64,000 nucleotides of DNA, taken from positions 5,690,501 through 5,754,500 of the forward strand of contig NZ_CP016808.1 of assembly GCF_002741035.1 (NCBI RefSeq), read 5' to 3'. A program made the position numbers and the translations under genes. This document shows, one piece after another, positions 8,892-18,278 of the stretch; position 1 is the first letter of the stretch, and the number at the start of each line of letters is the position of its first letter. The DNA comes from Paenibacillus sp. BIHB 4019. Lineage in GTDB: Bacteria; Bacillota; Bacilli; Paenibacillales; Paenibacillaceae. The notes beneath the pieces were generated by a model that was not told the DNA's origin, searched no databases, and saw only the letters and a list, made by a program, of their open reading frames with translations.

Positions 8892-10057
8892 CGACTATCA
8901 TCCTTTTTTATTATGCCGTCAATAAGCAAGCCAGACTTAACAATTTCGATCGAAATGCTCGTCTGCACATCTATTTGAGCAAGCTCCTCGTTCCAGTTGT
9001 TTTTCATTTTTTTCCAGCTTTTTGCATCCCGGCGATGAATCGCCTCTCCGAAACCAATTACGTCGCTTTTATAGGAGCGAAACAGCTTATAGACGGTTTT
9101 TTCAATCGAGGCGGTAAGCGCATCGCTGAGCTCTTTTTTCAACAGATCGGTTGTTTGCTTCTCCGACAAGTCCAAAAGCTCCGTCGACGTCTTAATGGAA
9201 GCTTTAGTTTTCATGCGTACATTCATTTTCAGCTTTCCGTTTACATAAACCGGACTAATCGCCATATGGATGCTGTCCAAATCAAACATGACAGATTTTA
9301 TGTCCTTGGTCGCAATTTCAAACATGCCCATTGAAGATAGTTCGGTAAGCCAACTGACGATCTGCGCTTCCTCGCTATTGAGCCAGCCAACCATTTTATT
9401 ATTGCGAAAGACAGCAAGGTCCGTAATTTCCATAATCATGTTTTTTGAGCCTGTTGAATTGACTAGAAACATGCCAGGTACGGCTGCTTGAAAGCTGGTC
9501 TGCTCGAGTCTTGGCAAAAATTGATACAGCTGAATGCCGCCGCTTGTCGGCTTGTATCTTTTGCTTTTAAAATAAGCTTTCCATTCATCCGCAGCCACCG
9601 CTTGCAATTCCTGTGAACGGGTCAATACTTCCTTAATCGGCCGCCTTGACACCATGATCCAGCTGTTAAAGTTTTGATTCGGCTCGCGCCAGAAAAAATC
9701 CATCATATCGTCCATGCCTTGACGGGCTAAGCGTTCACCAATAAGGATAACCTTCGTTTGGGAGAAAAAGAGGCTTTTCTTCGCTTGCTTGCGAATCACC
9801 TCCAATGCGCTTTCAATTGTGACCCCGGTCGCTGCATAGGTAGCAATGGCTCTGCGCTGCTGTCCGCCTCCGCCCGCCGCAACGGGAAGTGTTGGATTAA
9901 CGAGCTGGACAGTCACCTCGAGCTGTCCTTGTTTATTTAGATCAAGCCCAATGGCTGACACGACCGTCAGCTGGTCAAAATTGATTTGGCTCCAGCAGCC
10001 GCTAAGCAGCAGCAACAGACTGAGAATAGCAGCATATTTGCCAAGGCGGAAAAACAC
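8888..10057 (-). CDS. Spore germination lipoprotein, Ger(x)C family (C subunit)
   Basis: 389 residues with a lipoprotein signal peptide: a hydrophobic run and lipobox LLSGC, with the lipid-bearing Cys at residue 21, followed by WSQINFDQLTVVSAIGLD, typical of Ger(x)C. The C subunit is the lipid-anchored outer component of germinant receptors in the spore inner membrane. Start is GTG at 10057 with a GGGGGA SD 6 bases upstream. It follows the A subunit gene by 30 bases and overlaps the B subunit gene by four, so all three form one operon. The ligand of the receptor cannot be inferred. Confidence 0.9.
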   Translation of the reverse strand: MFFRLGKYAAILSLLLLLSGCWSQINFDQLTVVSAIGLDLNKQGQLEVTVQLVNPTLPVAAGGGGQQRRAIATYAATGVTIESALEVIRKQAKKSLFFSQTKVILIGERLARQGMDDMMDFFWREPNQNFNSWIMVSRRPIKEVLTRSQELQAVAADEWKAYFKSKRYKPTSGGIQLYQFLPRLEQTSFQAAVPGMFLVNSTGSKNMIMEITDLAVFRNNKMVGWLNSEEAQIVSWLTELSSMGMFEIATKDIKSVMFDLDSIHMAISPVYVNGKLKMNVRMKTKASIKTSTELLDLSEKQTTDLLKKELSDALTASIEKTVYKLFRSYKSDVIGFGEAIHRRDAKSWKKMKNNWNEELAQIDVQTSISIEIVKSGLLIDGIIKKDDSR

Positions 10058-10087
10058 AAGGTAGTCCCCCTTCGATAGACATTTGGA

Positions 10088-11527
10088 TTACCGTTTATGA
10101 CGGAGCGTAAACCAGGGAACGCGAAAAATGGCTTGCTCGGCCTCTTTTTTCTTAAATGGCGCGAACGGGGACAAATAGGGCATGCCTACGGATTTTATCG
10201 ACGCGAGCTGAGTGCCTAGCATAAATAAACCGATGATAATGCCGTAAAGCCCTAGCAGCGAAGCTAACATCAGCATGAAAAAACGCAGCATGCGAATCGT
10301 TCCTGACAGCGAGATCGACGGAATCGTAAACGAGGCAATCGCTGTGCCAGCCACAATCATGACCGATGGGGAAGAGATAATACCGGCTTGTACGGCGGAT
10401 TCGCCAATAACAAGCGCTCCTACGATACTGATGGCAGATCCAATAGAACGGGGCATCCGAATGCTCGCCTCGCGCAGCCCCTCAAAAATGATTTCCATAA
10501 TCAGCGCCTCCATCAAGACGGGAAAAGGAACACCGTCACGAGCCGACAGTATGCTGCTAAGCAGCTGTGGGGGAACCATTTCCGGATGGTAGGTCAAAAT
10601 GCCGACATAGGTAGAGGGCAGCAGCAGTGTGATGAAAAAACCGGCATATCGAATCCAGCGGATAAACGTAGCTACCGGGTAAGCCAAATAGAGATCTTCC
10701 GTCGTTTTGAGCAGGTGAAACAGTGTGCACGGAAGAGCGAGAACGAACGGGGTGCCGTCTACGACAATGGCCACACGCCCATCCAAAATAACGCCGGCAA
10801 TATCATCAGGCCGCTCGGTGCTGTATACAGTCGGGAAGAAGGAGGTCGGGCTGTCTTTAATGATTTCTTCAATATAATGAGACTCCAACACGGCATCTAT
10901 GTCGATAGACTCCAGCCGTCTGCGTATTTCGTCAACCGTTTCCTTCTCAGCCCGGTCATGGATATAGACCATCGCGATTTTCGTATGCGAAAGGTTTCCT
11001 ATAGTTAGCGTTTCCACTCGAAACGCCTTGTCCCGAATTCGCCTGCGAATCAGCGAAAGATTTACACCGAGTGCTTCAACGAAGCCATCCCGAGGACCTC
11101 GGATGACACTCGATGATGCCGGCTCATCAATGCTGCGCGTTTCGTATCCCTGCGTATTGACCGCAATGGCTCCCTTGCTGTCCTCTACTAAAATAATTGT
11201 CCAGCCGCTAACGAGCAGAGGCACGCACTCCTCGCAGGTATATACCATTTTGACATGATTCGCAGTCAATATATAACTGCAAAGCAGCTGATGAGGGGGC
11301 TCGCTTTGATCGAGCAGCTTTAGCTGCTGGGTTCCTGAAATGAGTGGCGATATGACATCGGCATTTAAATTTTGCTTGCTTACAAGTCCGTCAATCCACA
11401 CGACAGAGGCCGGAATACGCTCCTCGCCAATCAAGCAATCTCTTGTTGATAAATCAGAGCTGTTGCCAAGCTCGGACACTAGCTCATTATAGAGGTCGCG
11501 CTTCGTGTTTTCCTTGCTCTCGGGCAT
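10088..11527 (-). CDS. Spore germination protein, GerAA/GerKA family (A subunit)
   Basis: About 479 residues: a soluble N-terminal region, then a C-terminal half with several membrane segments (GFFITLLLPSTYVGILTYHP, ISIVGALVIGESAVQAGIIS, FFMLMLASLLGLYGIIIGL) characteristic of GerA A subunits. An in-frame GTG at 11575 would add 16 residues, but AAAAGGAG at 11538-11545 lies 10 bases before the ATG at 11527, which I prefer. It is the first gene of the A-C-B operon. A sporulation-type promoter candidate lies at 11579-11609. The family assembles with B and C subunits into oligomeric receptors that trigger germination. Confidence 0.9.
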   Translation of the reverse strand: MPESKENTKRDLYNELVSELGNSSDLSTRDCLIGEERIPASVVWIDGLVSKQNLNADVISPLISGTQQLKLLDQSEPPHQLLCSYILTANHVKMVYTCEECVPLLVSGWTIILVEDSKGAIAVNTQGYETRSIDEPASSSVIRGPRDGFVEALGVNLSLIRRRIRDKAFRVETLTIGNLSHTKIAMVYIHDRAEKETVDEIRRRLESIDIDAVLESHYIEEIIKDSPTSFFPTVYSTERPDDIAGVILDGRVAIVVDGTPFVLALPCTLFHLLKTTEDLYLAYPVATFIRWIRYAGFFITLLLPSTYVGILTYHPEMVPPQLLSSILSARDGVPFPVLMEALIMEIIFEGLREASIRMPRSIGSAISIVGALVIGESAVQAGIISSPSVMIVAGTAIASFTIPSISLSGTIRMLRFFMLMLASLLGLYGIIIGLFMLGTQLASIKSVGMPYLSPFAPFKKKEAEQAIFRVPWFTLRHKR

Positions 11528-11578
11528 AAAGCGGCAGCTCCTTTTGCTAAAGCTTGTTTTGTTTGGATGTATCACATA

Positions 11579-11609
11579 GTTATTGTGGCTAAAATTGGCT
11601 ATATTATTC
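11579..11609 (-). promoter_or_regulatory. Candidate sigma-G-type promoter for the ger operon
   Basis: On the minus strand GAATAAT (11609-11603) fits the sigma-G -35 pattern, and 17 bases on lies CAATAAC (11585-11579), a partial match to the -10. Transcription would start close to 11572, downstream of the alternative GTG start and upstream of the preferred ATG. The -10 is weak, so this is a suggestion only. Confidence 0.3.
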
Positions 11610-11724
11610 GATCAACGCACGGCGTAATTTGAAAGCAACAGCTAGGCATTATTATGGAAAGCAAGTACAATGAAACTTAAGCTAATAATGGAATCAAGCG
11701 TAACGATGAAAGGGGCTTATTAAA

Positions 11725-12285
11725 ATGTCAAAAACAATTGGGCTAATTGTAGGAAGCTTGCGAGAAAATTCATATAATCGGATGGTGGCGCAAACGCTGA
11801 GCGAGCTGGATGCTTCTATCGTATTTAAGTGGATTGAGCTTAAGGAGCTTCCTTTGTTTAATGAAGATTTGGAGGCGGGAGACGGACCAGAGGCTGTACA
11901 GCTGTTCAAGTCGGCTATTCAGGCAGTCGATGGTGTTATTATTGTGTCGCCAGAATACAATTCCGGCATTCCGGGCGTGCTCAAAAATGCGATTGACTGG
12001 GCATCCAGGCCTTCACGCGGCTCCGTGCTGCGCAGAAAACCATTTGGCCTCATTGGCGCAACGCCAGGCGGCATGGGAACCGTGCATGCCCAGCTTCAAA
12101 CGCGGCATATCCTGGAGTCCGTCCAGGCGCAGGTGCTTCCTTTTCAGAAGCTGCTTATTTCACAGGTTCACACGAAAGTAGATGCGGAGCAGCATCGCCT
12201 AACAGATGAGAAGACGAAGGAATATTTGCAGGCTTATTTGCAAAAGTTTGTGCATTGGATCGATCATATTCCTGCCTTAGATTAA
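11725..12285 (+). CDS. NADPH-dependent FMN reductase-like flavoprotein
   Basis: A 186-residue flavodoxin-fold protein. The N-terminal phosphate loop GLIVGSLRENSYN and the signature PEYNSGIPGVLKNAIDWAS around residues 78-96 match the NADPH-dependent FMN reductase/quinone reductase family (chromate reductase-, YieF- or azoreductase-like). The start ATG at 11725 follows AAAGGGG by about 9 bases. It is 48 bases upstream of the AraC-type gene and the iron-uptake genes, so it might act as a ferric-siderophore or flavin reductase in that locus; that is inference from position only. Physiological substrate unknown. Confidence 0.8.
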   Translation: MSKTIGLIVGSLRENSYNRMVAQTLSELDASIVFKWIELKELPLFNEDLEAGDGPEAVQLFKSAIQAVDGVIIVSPEYNSGIPGVLKNAIDWASRPSRGSVLRRKPFGLIGATPGGMGTVHAQLQTRHILESVQAQVLPFQKLLISQVHTKVDAEQHRLTDEKTKEYLQAYLQKFVHWIDHIPALD

Positions 12286-12333
12286 AGAACAACTATAGCA
12301 TTTTGACACCGCCGTGGGAGAGGGGCCCGATGA

Positions 12334-13350
12334 ATGGAATCAGCAGCAGAAAGATGGTATGAAATTGCCAATACGGTTAATCGAAACTGCACTTTAGCGG
12401 ATAATTTGAATCAGCTGTATCGTTCCAGCTCCTCAGAACAGAGGATTCATATGCCGGAACAGCTTGGACGCGGTTACTGGCAGCTCAATCAGATTCATTC
12501 GTCCATGGAGCTTGTCATATGTGATGCCTCATTCCATAAGGCAACTTCCTTGCAAAGCCTGGAGCGGAACAACAGCTTAAAACTAAGCTTTTGCCTTGGA
12601 GAAAAGCTTCAATGGAACGTCGAAGAGCTTGGAAAAGAATATCAGCTGGAGCACGGGGAGGTTTCAGCCTTCGGACATCTTCCCACAAGCAGCAGCTGCC
12701 AGTTTAACGTCAATCAGCATATTCGCGGGGTAACTCTCAAGCTGGATCGCCTCACGGAGATTGGCGCTTTACAGCAGCTGCCGCTGCATAAAATTTCAAC
12801 CATATTGACAGAAAATCGCGAGCCTTTTCATCATTCCTCGATGACGCCGGAAATGAAGCGAATTACGCAACATATTTTTCACTGCAATTATCAGGGAGCG
12901 ATTAAACAGCTTTATTTAAGCGGGAAGGTGCTTGAGCTGCTTGCCGTTTATTTCAATGAAGCAATTTTGCAGAAGCAACCACAGCCAAGCTTGCCAGGAT
13001 TATCCCGCACCGATATTGACAGCCTGCACCGGGCCAAACAAATCGTCGATGCGCAATTAGTAACGCCTCCTAGCTTGGAAGCGTTGAGCAAGCTCGTTTG
13101 CTTGAATGAATTTAAGCTCAAAAAAGGCTTCAAGCTGCTGTTCGGCCTGCCTGTTCATGCTTATATTATTAATCGAAGATTAGACGACGCCTATCGCTTG
13201 CTTGAGGAAGGGAAGCTGAACATTACCGCAGCGGCAGCAGCCGTCGGCTTTAGCAAAGCAAGTCATTTTTCAGAACAATTCAAACGAAAATACGGGATCA
13301 ATCCCTCTGAATATTTCAAATTTTATCCTCAAAAAGAAAACCGCCGCTAA
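12334..13350 (+). CDS. AraC-family regulator, siderophore-uptake type
   Basis: 338 residues; the C-terminal ~100 residues carry two HTH units (LEALSKLVCLNEFKLKKGFK and ITAAAAAVGFSKASHFSEQF, then KYGINPSEYFK). The long N-terminal part lacks an obvious cupin and resembles PchR/YbtA-type regulators, which sense a ferric siderophore and activate uptake genes. It sits directly upstream of, and co-oriented with, the paired ABC proteins and the siderophore-binding lipoprotein, which is where such regulators are commonly found. The ATG at 12334 follows GGGAGAGGGG by about 10 bases. Effector identity is unknown. Confidence 0.8.
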   Translation: MESAAERWYEIANTVNRNCTLADNLNQLYRSSSSEQRIHMPEQLGRGYWQLNQIHSSMELVICDASFHKATSLQSLERNNSLKLSFCLGEKLQWNVEELGKEYQLEHGEVSAFGHLPTSSSCQFNVNQHIRGVTLKLDRLTEIGALQQLPLHKISTILTENREPFHHSSMTPEMKRITQHIFHCNYQGAIKQLYLSGKVLELLAVYFNEAILQKQPQPSLPGLSRTDIDSLHRAKQIVDAQLVTPPSLEALSKLVCLNEFKLKKGFKLLFGLPVHAYIINRRLDDAYRLLEEGKLNITAAAAAVGFSKASHFSEQFKRKYGINPSEYFKFYPQKENRR

Positions 13351-13440
13351 AAATCCGCTTATGGAACCTCTTACTCCCGATTTGGGTATCAGCCCAAACC
13401 CAATATATGCGATATTAGCTTATACATCGCGCTTTATGTA

Positions 13441-13455
13441 TGAGAATGATTTTTA
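13441..13455. promoter_or_regulatory. Candidate Fur box
   Basis: TGAGAATGATTTTTA compared with the 7-1-7 Fur pattern TGATAATNATTATCA matches at 12 of 14 informative positions (six of seven left, about five of seven right), 28 bases before the first ABC gene. The function of the genes downstream makes iron control likely, but the box is imperfect. Confidence 0.4.
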
Positions 13456-13482
13456 ATATCAATTATGTTGGGACGGAGTGAA

Positions 13483-15294
13483 ATGAAGACGAAATCAGAA
13501 ATATCCGGCTTAGTTCAAATTGCTGGCGAGCGGAAAGGGCTGTTAATAACAGCCAGCATTTTCTCAATCCTTTCGAGCCTGCTGCAAATTGTACCGTTTA
13601 TTGCGGTATATAAAATCGTCCAGGAACTGCTCATTCATGCGCAGCAGCCGGCCAATATGAACAAAGAGCTGCTCATTCATTGGGGAATCATCGCTTTTGT
13701 CTCCTTGCTTGGCATGCTTGCAGCAATGTATGTTGGGGGAATGTGCTCGCATATTGCGGCTTTCAACATTCTTTATGAGCTTCGGGTGCGGCTTGCAGCG
13801 CATGTGGCGAAAGTGCCGATGGGATACCATACGAAAACGGCAACGGGAGAGCTCAAGAAGATCATTGAGGTTAGCGTGGAAAAGATTGAAAAGTTTATTG
13901 CCCATCAGCTGCCCGATCTCATTAGCGCAATCGTCATTCCAATCGTGTTAATCGGTTATTTGTTTTGGCTGGATTACCGAATGGCACTCGTATTGCTGCT
14001 CCCGATTGGCGCAGGCGTGTGGCTGCAAACCAGATTGTTCGGCAGCGAAGCTGGCAAAGAAGCGTACCGTGAATTTCAGTATGCGATTGAAGAGATGAAT
14101 GCAACGGGGATTGAGTATGTGCGGGGAATGCCAGCAGTCAAAGTGTTCGGCATCACCGCAGATTCATTTCTGACGTTCAAGCAAGCCGTTATGAAATACC
14201 GCGATGTTTCTTTGAAAATTACGGCTATCTGCAAGACGTCGTACAGCCTCTTTTTTGTCATCATTATTTCGCTGTTTACATTCGTCGTGCCGATCGGCTT
14301 ATTGCTGTTCAGCGGCCAAGCAGGCAGCCAGTCCTTCGCTATTACGTTTATTTTGTTCCTCATCGTTACGCCTAGCCTATCGGCACCGCTGCTGAAGCTG
14401 ATGCATTTAGGAAGCGGGCTGCGCGAAATTGTCGAGGGACACAAGCGGATTGAGGCTGTATTTGCCGAGAAGGCCGCTCTGGAGCCGGCTTCGCCCCGAG
14501 TGCCTCATCATTACGACATTGCCTTTCAAGACGTAACCTTCGCTTATGAGCAGACGGAAAGCAAAGATTTTAAGCCTGTCCTGCAAAAAGTTAGTTTTGC
14601 AGCTCATGCAGGTGAGCTCACTGCTCTTGTAGGACCTTCAGGCGGAGGGAAATCAACCATCGCGAGCTTGCTGCTGCGATTTTGGGAGGTGCAGGAGGGC
14701 ATCATTTCGATTGGCGGTATTCCCATTCGCGATATTGGAACAGACAAGCTGATGGAGCTCGTATCCTTCGTTTTTCAGGATGTTCACCTCTTTTACGATA
14801 CGATTGAGGAAAATATTCGGATGGGCAACAAGGCGGCCACCAGGGATGAAGTGCTGGCAGCTGCAAAAACGGCCTGCTGCCATGAATTTATCGAGAAGCT
14901 GGATCAAGGCTACGATACCAAAATTGGACAAGGCGGCACGTATCTATCTGGCGGTGAGGCTCAGCGCATTGCGATTGCCCGAGCCTTGCTTAAGCGCGCC
15001 CCGATACTCGTACTCGATGAAGCAACAGCGTATGCCGATGCTGAAAATGAATACAACATCCAGCAGGGCATCGCCCAGCTGGTGAAAGGCAAAACCGTCA
15101 TCATTATCGCCCATCGCCTCTCTACCATCCGTTCCGCTCAGCAGATTCTCGTCGTCCAGCAAGGCAAAATTGTCGAGCAAGGCACCCATGAACAGCTGCG
15201 CAAGAAACAGGGGCTGTATGAGCAAATGTGGCTGGCCCATCAAAGTGCGGCTTCATGGAAACTGGGCGTTAGAGGAGGGGAGCCTCAGCTGTGA
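13483..15294 (+). CDS. ABC transporter with fused permease and ATPase, siderophore-import type, subunit 1
   Basis: A 603-residue half-transporter: six membrane segments of the type-IV exporter fold in residues ~20-310 and a C-terminal nucleotide-binding domain with Walker A (GPSGGGKST near residue 384), signature LSGGEAQR and Walker B ILVLDEATAYAD. Paired with the next gene it resembles YbtP/YbtQ and IrtA/IrtB, exporter-fold ABC proteins that import iron-siderophores. An ATG at 13465 is also in frame but has no SD; GGAG at 13475 supports 13483, although the spacing is short. The stop overlaps the GTG of the next gene by four bases. A generic exporter remains possible, but the regulator and binding protein alongside favour iron import. 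Confidence 0.82.
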   Translation: MKTKSEISGLVQIAGERKGLLITASIFSILSSLLQIVPFIAVYKIVQELLIHAQQPANMNKELLIHWGIIAFVSLLGMLAAMYVGGMCSHIAAFNILYELRVRLAAHVAKVPMGYHTKTATGELKKIIEVSVEKIEKFIAHQLPDLISAIVIPIVLIGYLFWLDYRMALVLLLPIGAGVWLQTRLFGSEAGKEAYREFQYAIEEMNATGIEYVRGMPAVKVFGITADSFLTFKQAVMKYRDVSLKITAICKTSYSLFFVIIISLFTFVVPIGLLLFSGQAGSQSFAITFILFLIVTPSLSAPLLKLMHLGSGLREIVEGHKRIEAVFAEKAALEPASPRVPHHYDIAFQDVTFAYEQTESKDFKPVLQKVSFAAHAGELTALVGPSGGGKSTIASLLLRFWEVQEGIISIGGIPIRDIGTDKLMELVSFVFQDVHLFYDTIEENIRMGNKAATRDEVLAAAKTACCHEFIEKLDQGYDTKIGQGGTYLSGGEAQRIAIARALLKRAPILVLDEATAYADAENEYNIQQGIAQLVKGKTVIIIAHRLSTIRSAQQILVVQQGKIVEQGTHEQLRKKQGLYEQMWLAHQSAASWKLGVRGGEPQL

Positions 15295-17036
15295 GAAACT
15301 ACTTTTATAACATTTCCGGCGGTTCGCCTAAAAGCTTATGGCCGTCTGCTATTGCTGCTCTTTTGGACGGCATCGCGAAAATCATTCCCGCCGCGCTGCT
15401 TGTAGATCTTTTCAATACGATTTACCTATCGTTTGCGCAGCCAGAGCTTGGCCTGAATACGAACCGCATGTGGATCGTGTGCATGGTACTGTTCGTTTGG
15501 CTGCTTGTAGAATATGCAGCTTACGCTTCTCTTTACGATAAAACGTACCGGGCGGCTTACAGCCTCGCTGCATCAGGGCGATTAAAGCTGGCTGAGCATA
15601 TTCGCCACCTATCGCTCGGTTTTTTCGGCAAACGCGATCCTGGTGACTTGACGAATCTTATTTTGAGCGATTATGGACAGGTGGAGCATACGATTTCTCA
15701 CAATGTGCCGCAGCTCATCAGCGCTGTCGTGCTGCCCATTATGGCGCTAACCGGTCTTATATGGCTGGACTATCGAATGGCACTGGCGATGTTTATCGCC
15801 GTTCCTCTTGGCGTGCTGTTATTGTGGCTGACGGATAGGCTTCAAGCACGGCTGAGCGAAAACCACGTGCAAGCTAAAAATGAGGCGGCTAGCCGCCTTC
15901 AGGAATATTTGACGGGCATTCGTGAGATTAAAGCTCATCATTTGGGCGGCGAACGCTTTGAGCGGCTGCGCCTTTCGTTTGACCGTCTAAAACAAGCATC
16001 AATCCGGCTGGAAGCGATTATGGGACCGATGATTATGGGGGCGATGCTGCTTGCCCGATCGGGAATGACGCTAATGATTTGGACCGGCAGCTATTTGCTT
16101 GTCGGCGGCAGCTTGTCTTTGCCTGTGTTTCTGCTGTTTCTGCTCGTCGGAACGAAAATCTTTGAGCCCTTGACGATTGTGCTGATGAATTACGGAGAAA
16201 TGCGTTATTCCGCCTATAGTGCCCAGCGCATTATGGATGTGCAGCAGGAGCAGACGCTGGAGGGGAGTGCAGATATTGCCGAGGCTCATCCCAGCATCAT
16301 TTTTGACCAGGTGACCTTCGGTTATGAGGCGAGGACGCCTGTGCTCAGCGGCGTTTCCTTTACGATTAAGCCAAAGACGATTACGGCGCTTGTTGGGGCA
16401 TCGGGGAGCGGGAAAAGCACCATTAACCGTCTAATCGCGAGATTTTGGGACATTCAGGCGGGGACGATTCGTATCGGCGAGCAAGCAATCCGCTCGATTG
16501 CTCCCGAAAAACTGCTGCAGCACATTTCTATCGTCTTTCAGGATGTTTATTTGTTTCAAGATACGATCGGAAACAATATTCGGATTGGAAAAATGGATGC
16601 CAGCCAAGCGGAGATTGAAGCAGCGGCGAAGCGTGCATGCTGCCATGATTTTATTTCCAGACTGCCGCAAGGCTACAACACGCCAGTTGGGGAAGGCGGA
16701 TCAACGCTGTCAGGCGGTGAAAAACAACGGATATCGATTGCACGCGCGCTGCTGAAGAACGCTTCTATTATTTTACTTGATGAGGCTACTGCTTCTCTTG
16801 ATCCTGAAAATGAAGCGGCTGTCCAGCAAGCGATTAATGCGCTGGTAGCGGATAAAACGGTCATATTGATCGCCCATCGCTTAAAGACGATTCAAAACGC
16901 AGATCACATCATCGTGCTCGATCAAGGGCGTTTGGTCGAGGAAGGAACGCATGACCAGCTGCTGGGCGGACAAGGCATTTACTCCCGTTTATGGCATTTG
17001 CAGCAGCAGGCCGAGGGCTGGCAGGTTCAAACCTGA
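15291..17036 (+). CDS. ABC transporter with fused permease and ATPase, siderophore-import type, subunit 2
   Basis: 581 residues with the same architecture as its neighbour: membrane domain to about residue 300, Walker A GASGSGKST near residue 369, signature LSGGEKQR, Walker B IILLDEATASLD and the H-loop LIAHRL. It starts with GTG overlapping the preceding stop (GTGA) after a GAGGAGGGG SD, so the pair is translationally coupled and surely forms a heterodimer. The two differ in their signature neighbourhoods (ATAYAD in subunit 1, ATASLD here). Role as for subunit 1: probable ferric-siderophore import across the cytoplasmic membrane. Confidence 0.82.
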   Translation: MRNYFYNISGGSPKSLWPSAIAALLDGIAKIIPAALLVDLFNTIYLSFAQPELGLNTNRMWIVCMVLFVWLLVEYAAYASLYDKTYRAAYSLAASGRLKLAEHIRHLSLGFFGKRDPGDLTNLILSDYGQVEHTISHNVPQLISAVVLPIMALTGLIWLDYRMALAMFIAVPLGVLLLWLTDRLQARLSENHVQAKNEAASRLQEYLTGIREIKAHHLGGERFERLRLSFDRLKQASIRLEAIMGPMIMGAMLLARSGMTLMIWTGSYLLVGGSLSLPVFLLFLLVGTKIFEPLTIVLMNYGEMRYSAYSAQRIMDVQQEQTLEGSADIAEAHPSIIFDQVTFGYEARTPVLSGVSFTIKPKTITALVGASGSGKSTINRLIARFWDIQAGTIRIGEQAIRSIAPEKLLQHISIVFQDVYLFQDTIGNNIRIGKMDASQAEIEAAAKRACCHDFISRLPQGYNTPVGEGGSTLSGGEKQRISIARALLKNASIILLDEATASLDPENEAAVQQAINALVADKTVILIAHRLKTIQNADHIIVLDQGRLVEEGTHDQLLGGQGIYSRLWHLQQQAEGWQVQT

Positions 17037-17090
17037 GCTAAGCCAGCTGGCTAATATTCTAGCTTATACATTTTGAGAGGAGAAATAACG

Positions 17091-18071
17091 ATGAAAAAGG
17101 CAGTTATGATGTTGGTGTTAAGTTGTATGATCATATTGGCGGGCTGTGGCAGCCAGCCAGCGAATGGGACGGGGTCGGCTAGCGAGCCTGAAACGACGGA
17201 AAGCAATGAAGCGGCAAAAACAACGAAAACGGTGAAAAACCCGAATGGGGAAGAGGTTGTTATTCCGCTCAAGCCTCAGCGCATTGCTGATCTTTCTGGA
17301 GGAACCGAGGAGCTGCTGCTGCTCGGCATTGAACCTATTGCTACTGCAAATGCAGATTACGGCAATCAAAGCGAGCTGTCGCCGACCATTAAAGAACGCA
17401 TGAGCAAGGATGCGATTAATCTGGATTGGTACGCAGAGCCTATCAATATTGAGCTGGTTACAGCCGCAGATCCGGATTTGATTATTTTGGGAGCCACGTT
17501 TAATACGGAAATGTATGAGCAGCTTAGCCAGATTGCCCCCACCATTATTATTCCGCATGCCTATTATGAATGGAGAGCGCGCTTCAGCTTCCTGGCCGAG
17601 CTGTTTGATGAAGAGGAAAAAATGAAGCAATGGATAGCCGGTTATGATGCAGCAGCAATGGAGTGGAAAGAAAAACTAGCGCCGATCATCAAGGATGAAT
17701 CCTTCGGGATGGTTGAAACGTATCCGAATAACATCGTTGTTTACTCTACAACGGGATCGGCGGAGCTTATCTACAAAGATCTAGGCTTGAAACGTACGGA
17801 GGGCATACCTGATCCCGAGGATTGGGGCGGCAAGCAAATCAGCTTGGAGGGCTTGTCTGCGATCAATCCAGATCATATGCTTTTAATGGAAAATGATGAA
17901 AATAAAATGGCGGACAGCAACGTTTGGAACAATATAACAGCCGTCCAAAAAGGCAACATTTATAAAATTTCAAATGTCGATAATTATAACTATTCCTATA
18001 CGGCCATAGGCCGACTGGAGCTGCTCAACCGGGTAGGCCAGCTTATCTTGGACCATCATAAGGATTCATAA
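17091..18071 (+). CDS. Iron-siderophore substrate-binding lipoprotein
   Basis: 326 residues. The signal peptide ends in lipobox LAGC (lipid Cys at about residue 19), followed by a Ser/Thr/Glu-rich linker and a class-III (FhuD/TroA-like) periplasmic-binding domain: VKNPNGEEVVIPLKPQRIAD, LLLLGIEPIAT, PDLIILGATFN. Such proteins capture ferric siderophores at the cell surface. A TTG at 17073 is in frame, but the SD GAGAGGAG at 17075-17082 supports ATG 17091. No FecCD-type permease is next to it, so it may deliver cargo to the ABC pair upstream. A strong terminator follows at 18099. Confidence 0.88.
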   Translation: MKKAVMMLVLSCMIILAGCGSQPANGTGSASEPETTESNEAAKTTKTVKNPNGEEVVIPLKPQRIADLSGGTEELLLLGIEPIATANADYGNQSELSPTIKERMSKDAINLDWYAEPINIELVTAADPDLIILGATFNTEMYEQLSQIAPTIIIPHAYYEWRARFSFLAELFDEEEKMKQWIAGYDAAAMEWKEKLAPIIKDESFGMVETYPNNIVVYSTTGSAELIYKDLGLKRTEGIPDPEDWGGKQISLEGLSAINPDHMLLMENDENKMADSNVWNNITAVQKGNIYKISNVDNYNYSYTAIGRLELLNRVGQLILDHHKDS

Positions 18072-18098
18072 ACGAGACGAAATACGAAGGACCAGCAG

Positions 18099-18147
18099 GC
18101 TGTGGCCGCTGCAGAGCATGATTCTGCGGCGGCCGCAGCTTATTTTT
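18099..18147 (+). terminator. Terminator of the siderophore-uptake operon
   Basis: A long GC-rich hairpin of about 16 bp (18099-18114 with 18124-18139, including G-U pairs and one mismatch), followed by TTATTTTTT. It starts 28 bases after the stop of the binding-protein gene. Confidence 0.8.
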
Positions 18148-18278
18148 TGAAGAAGAATAGCTAGCTGGATTGTACGGCAAGTTAGAAGAATAAACAATTA
18201 AGCTGGAATTAAGATAGAGTTTTCTCTTACATAAGATTGATCCGCTATAATATGACTACGATAAGGGGAGTGGGACAG

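Noticed and set aside
13390..13408. TTTGGG-N5-GCCCAAA hairpin after the AraC gene
   Set aside because: A short stem with no T run; it may be an operator but there is nothing to support a role.
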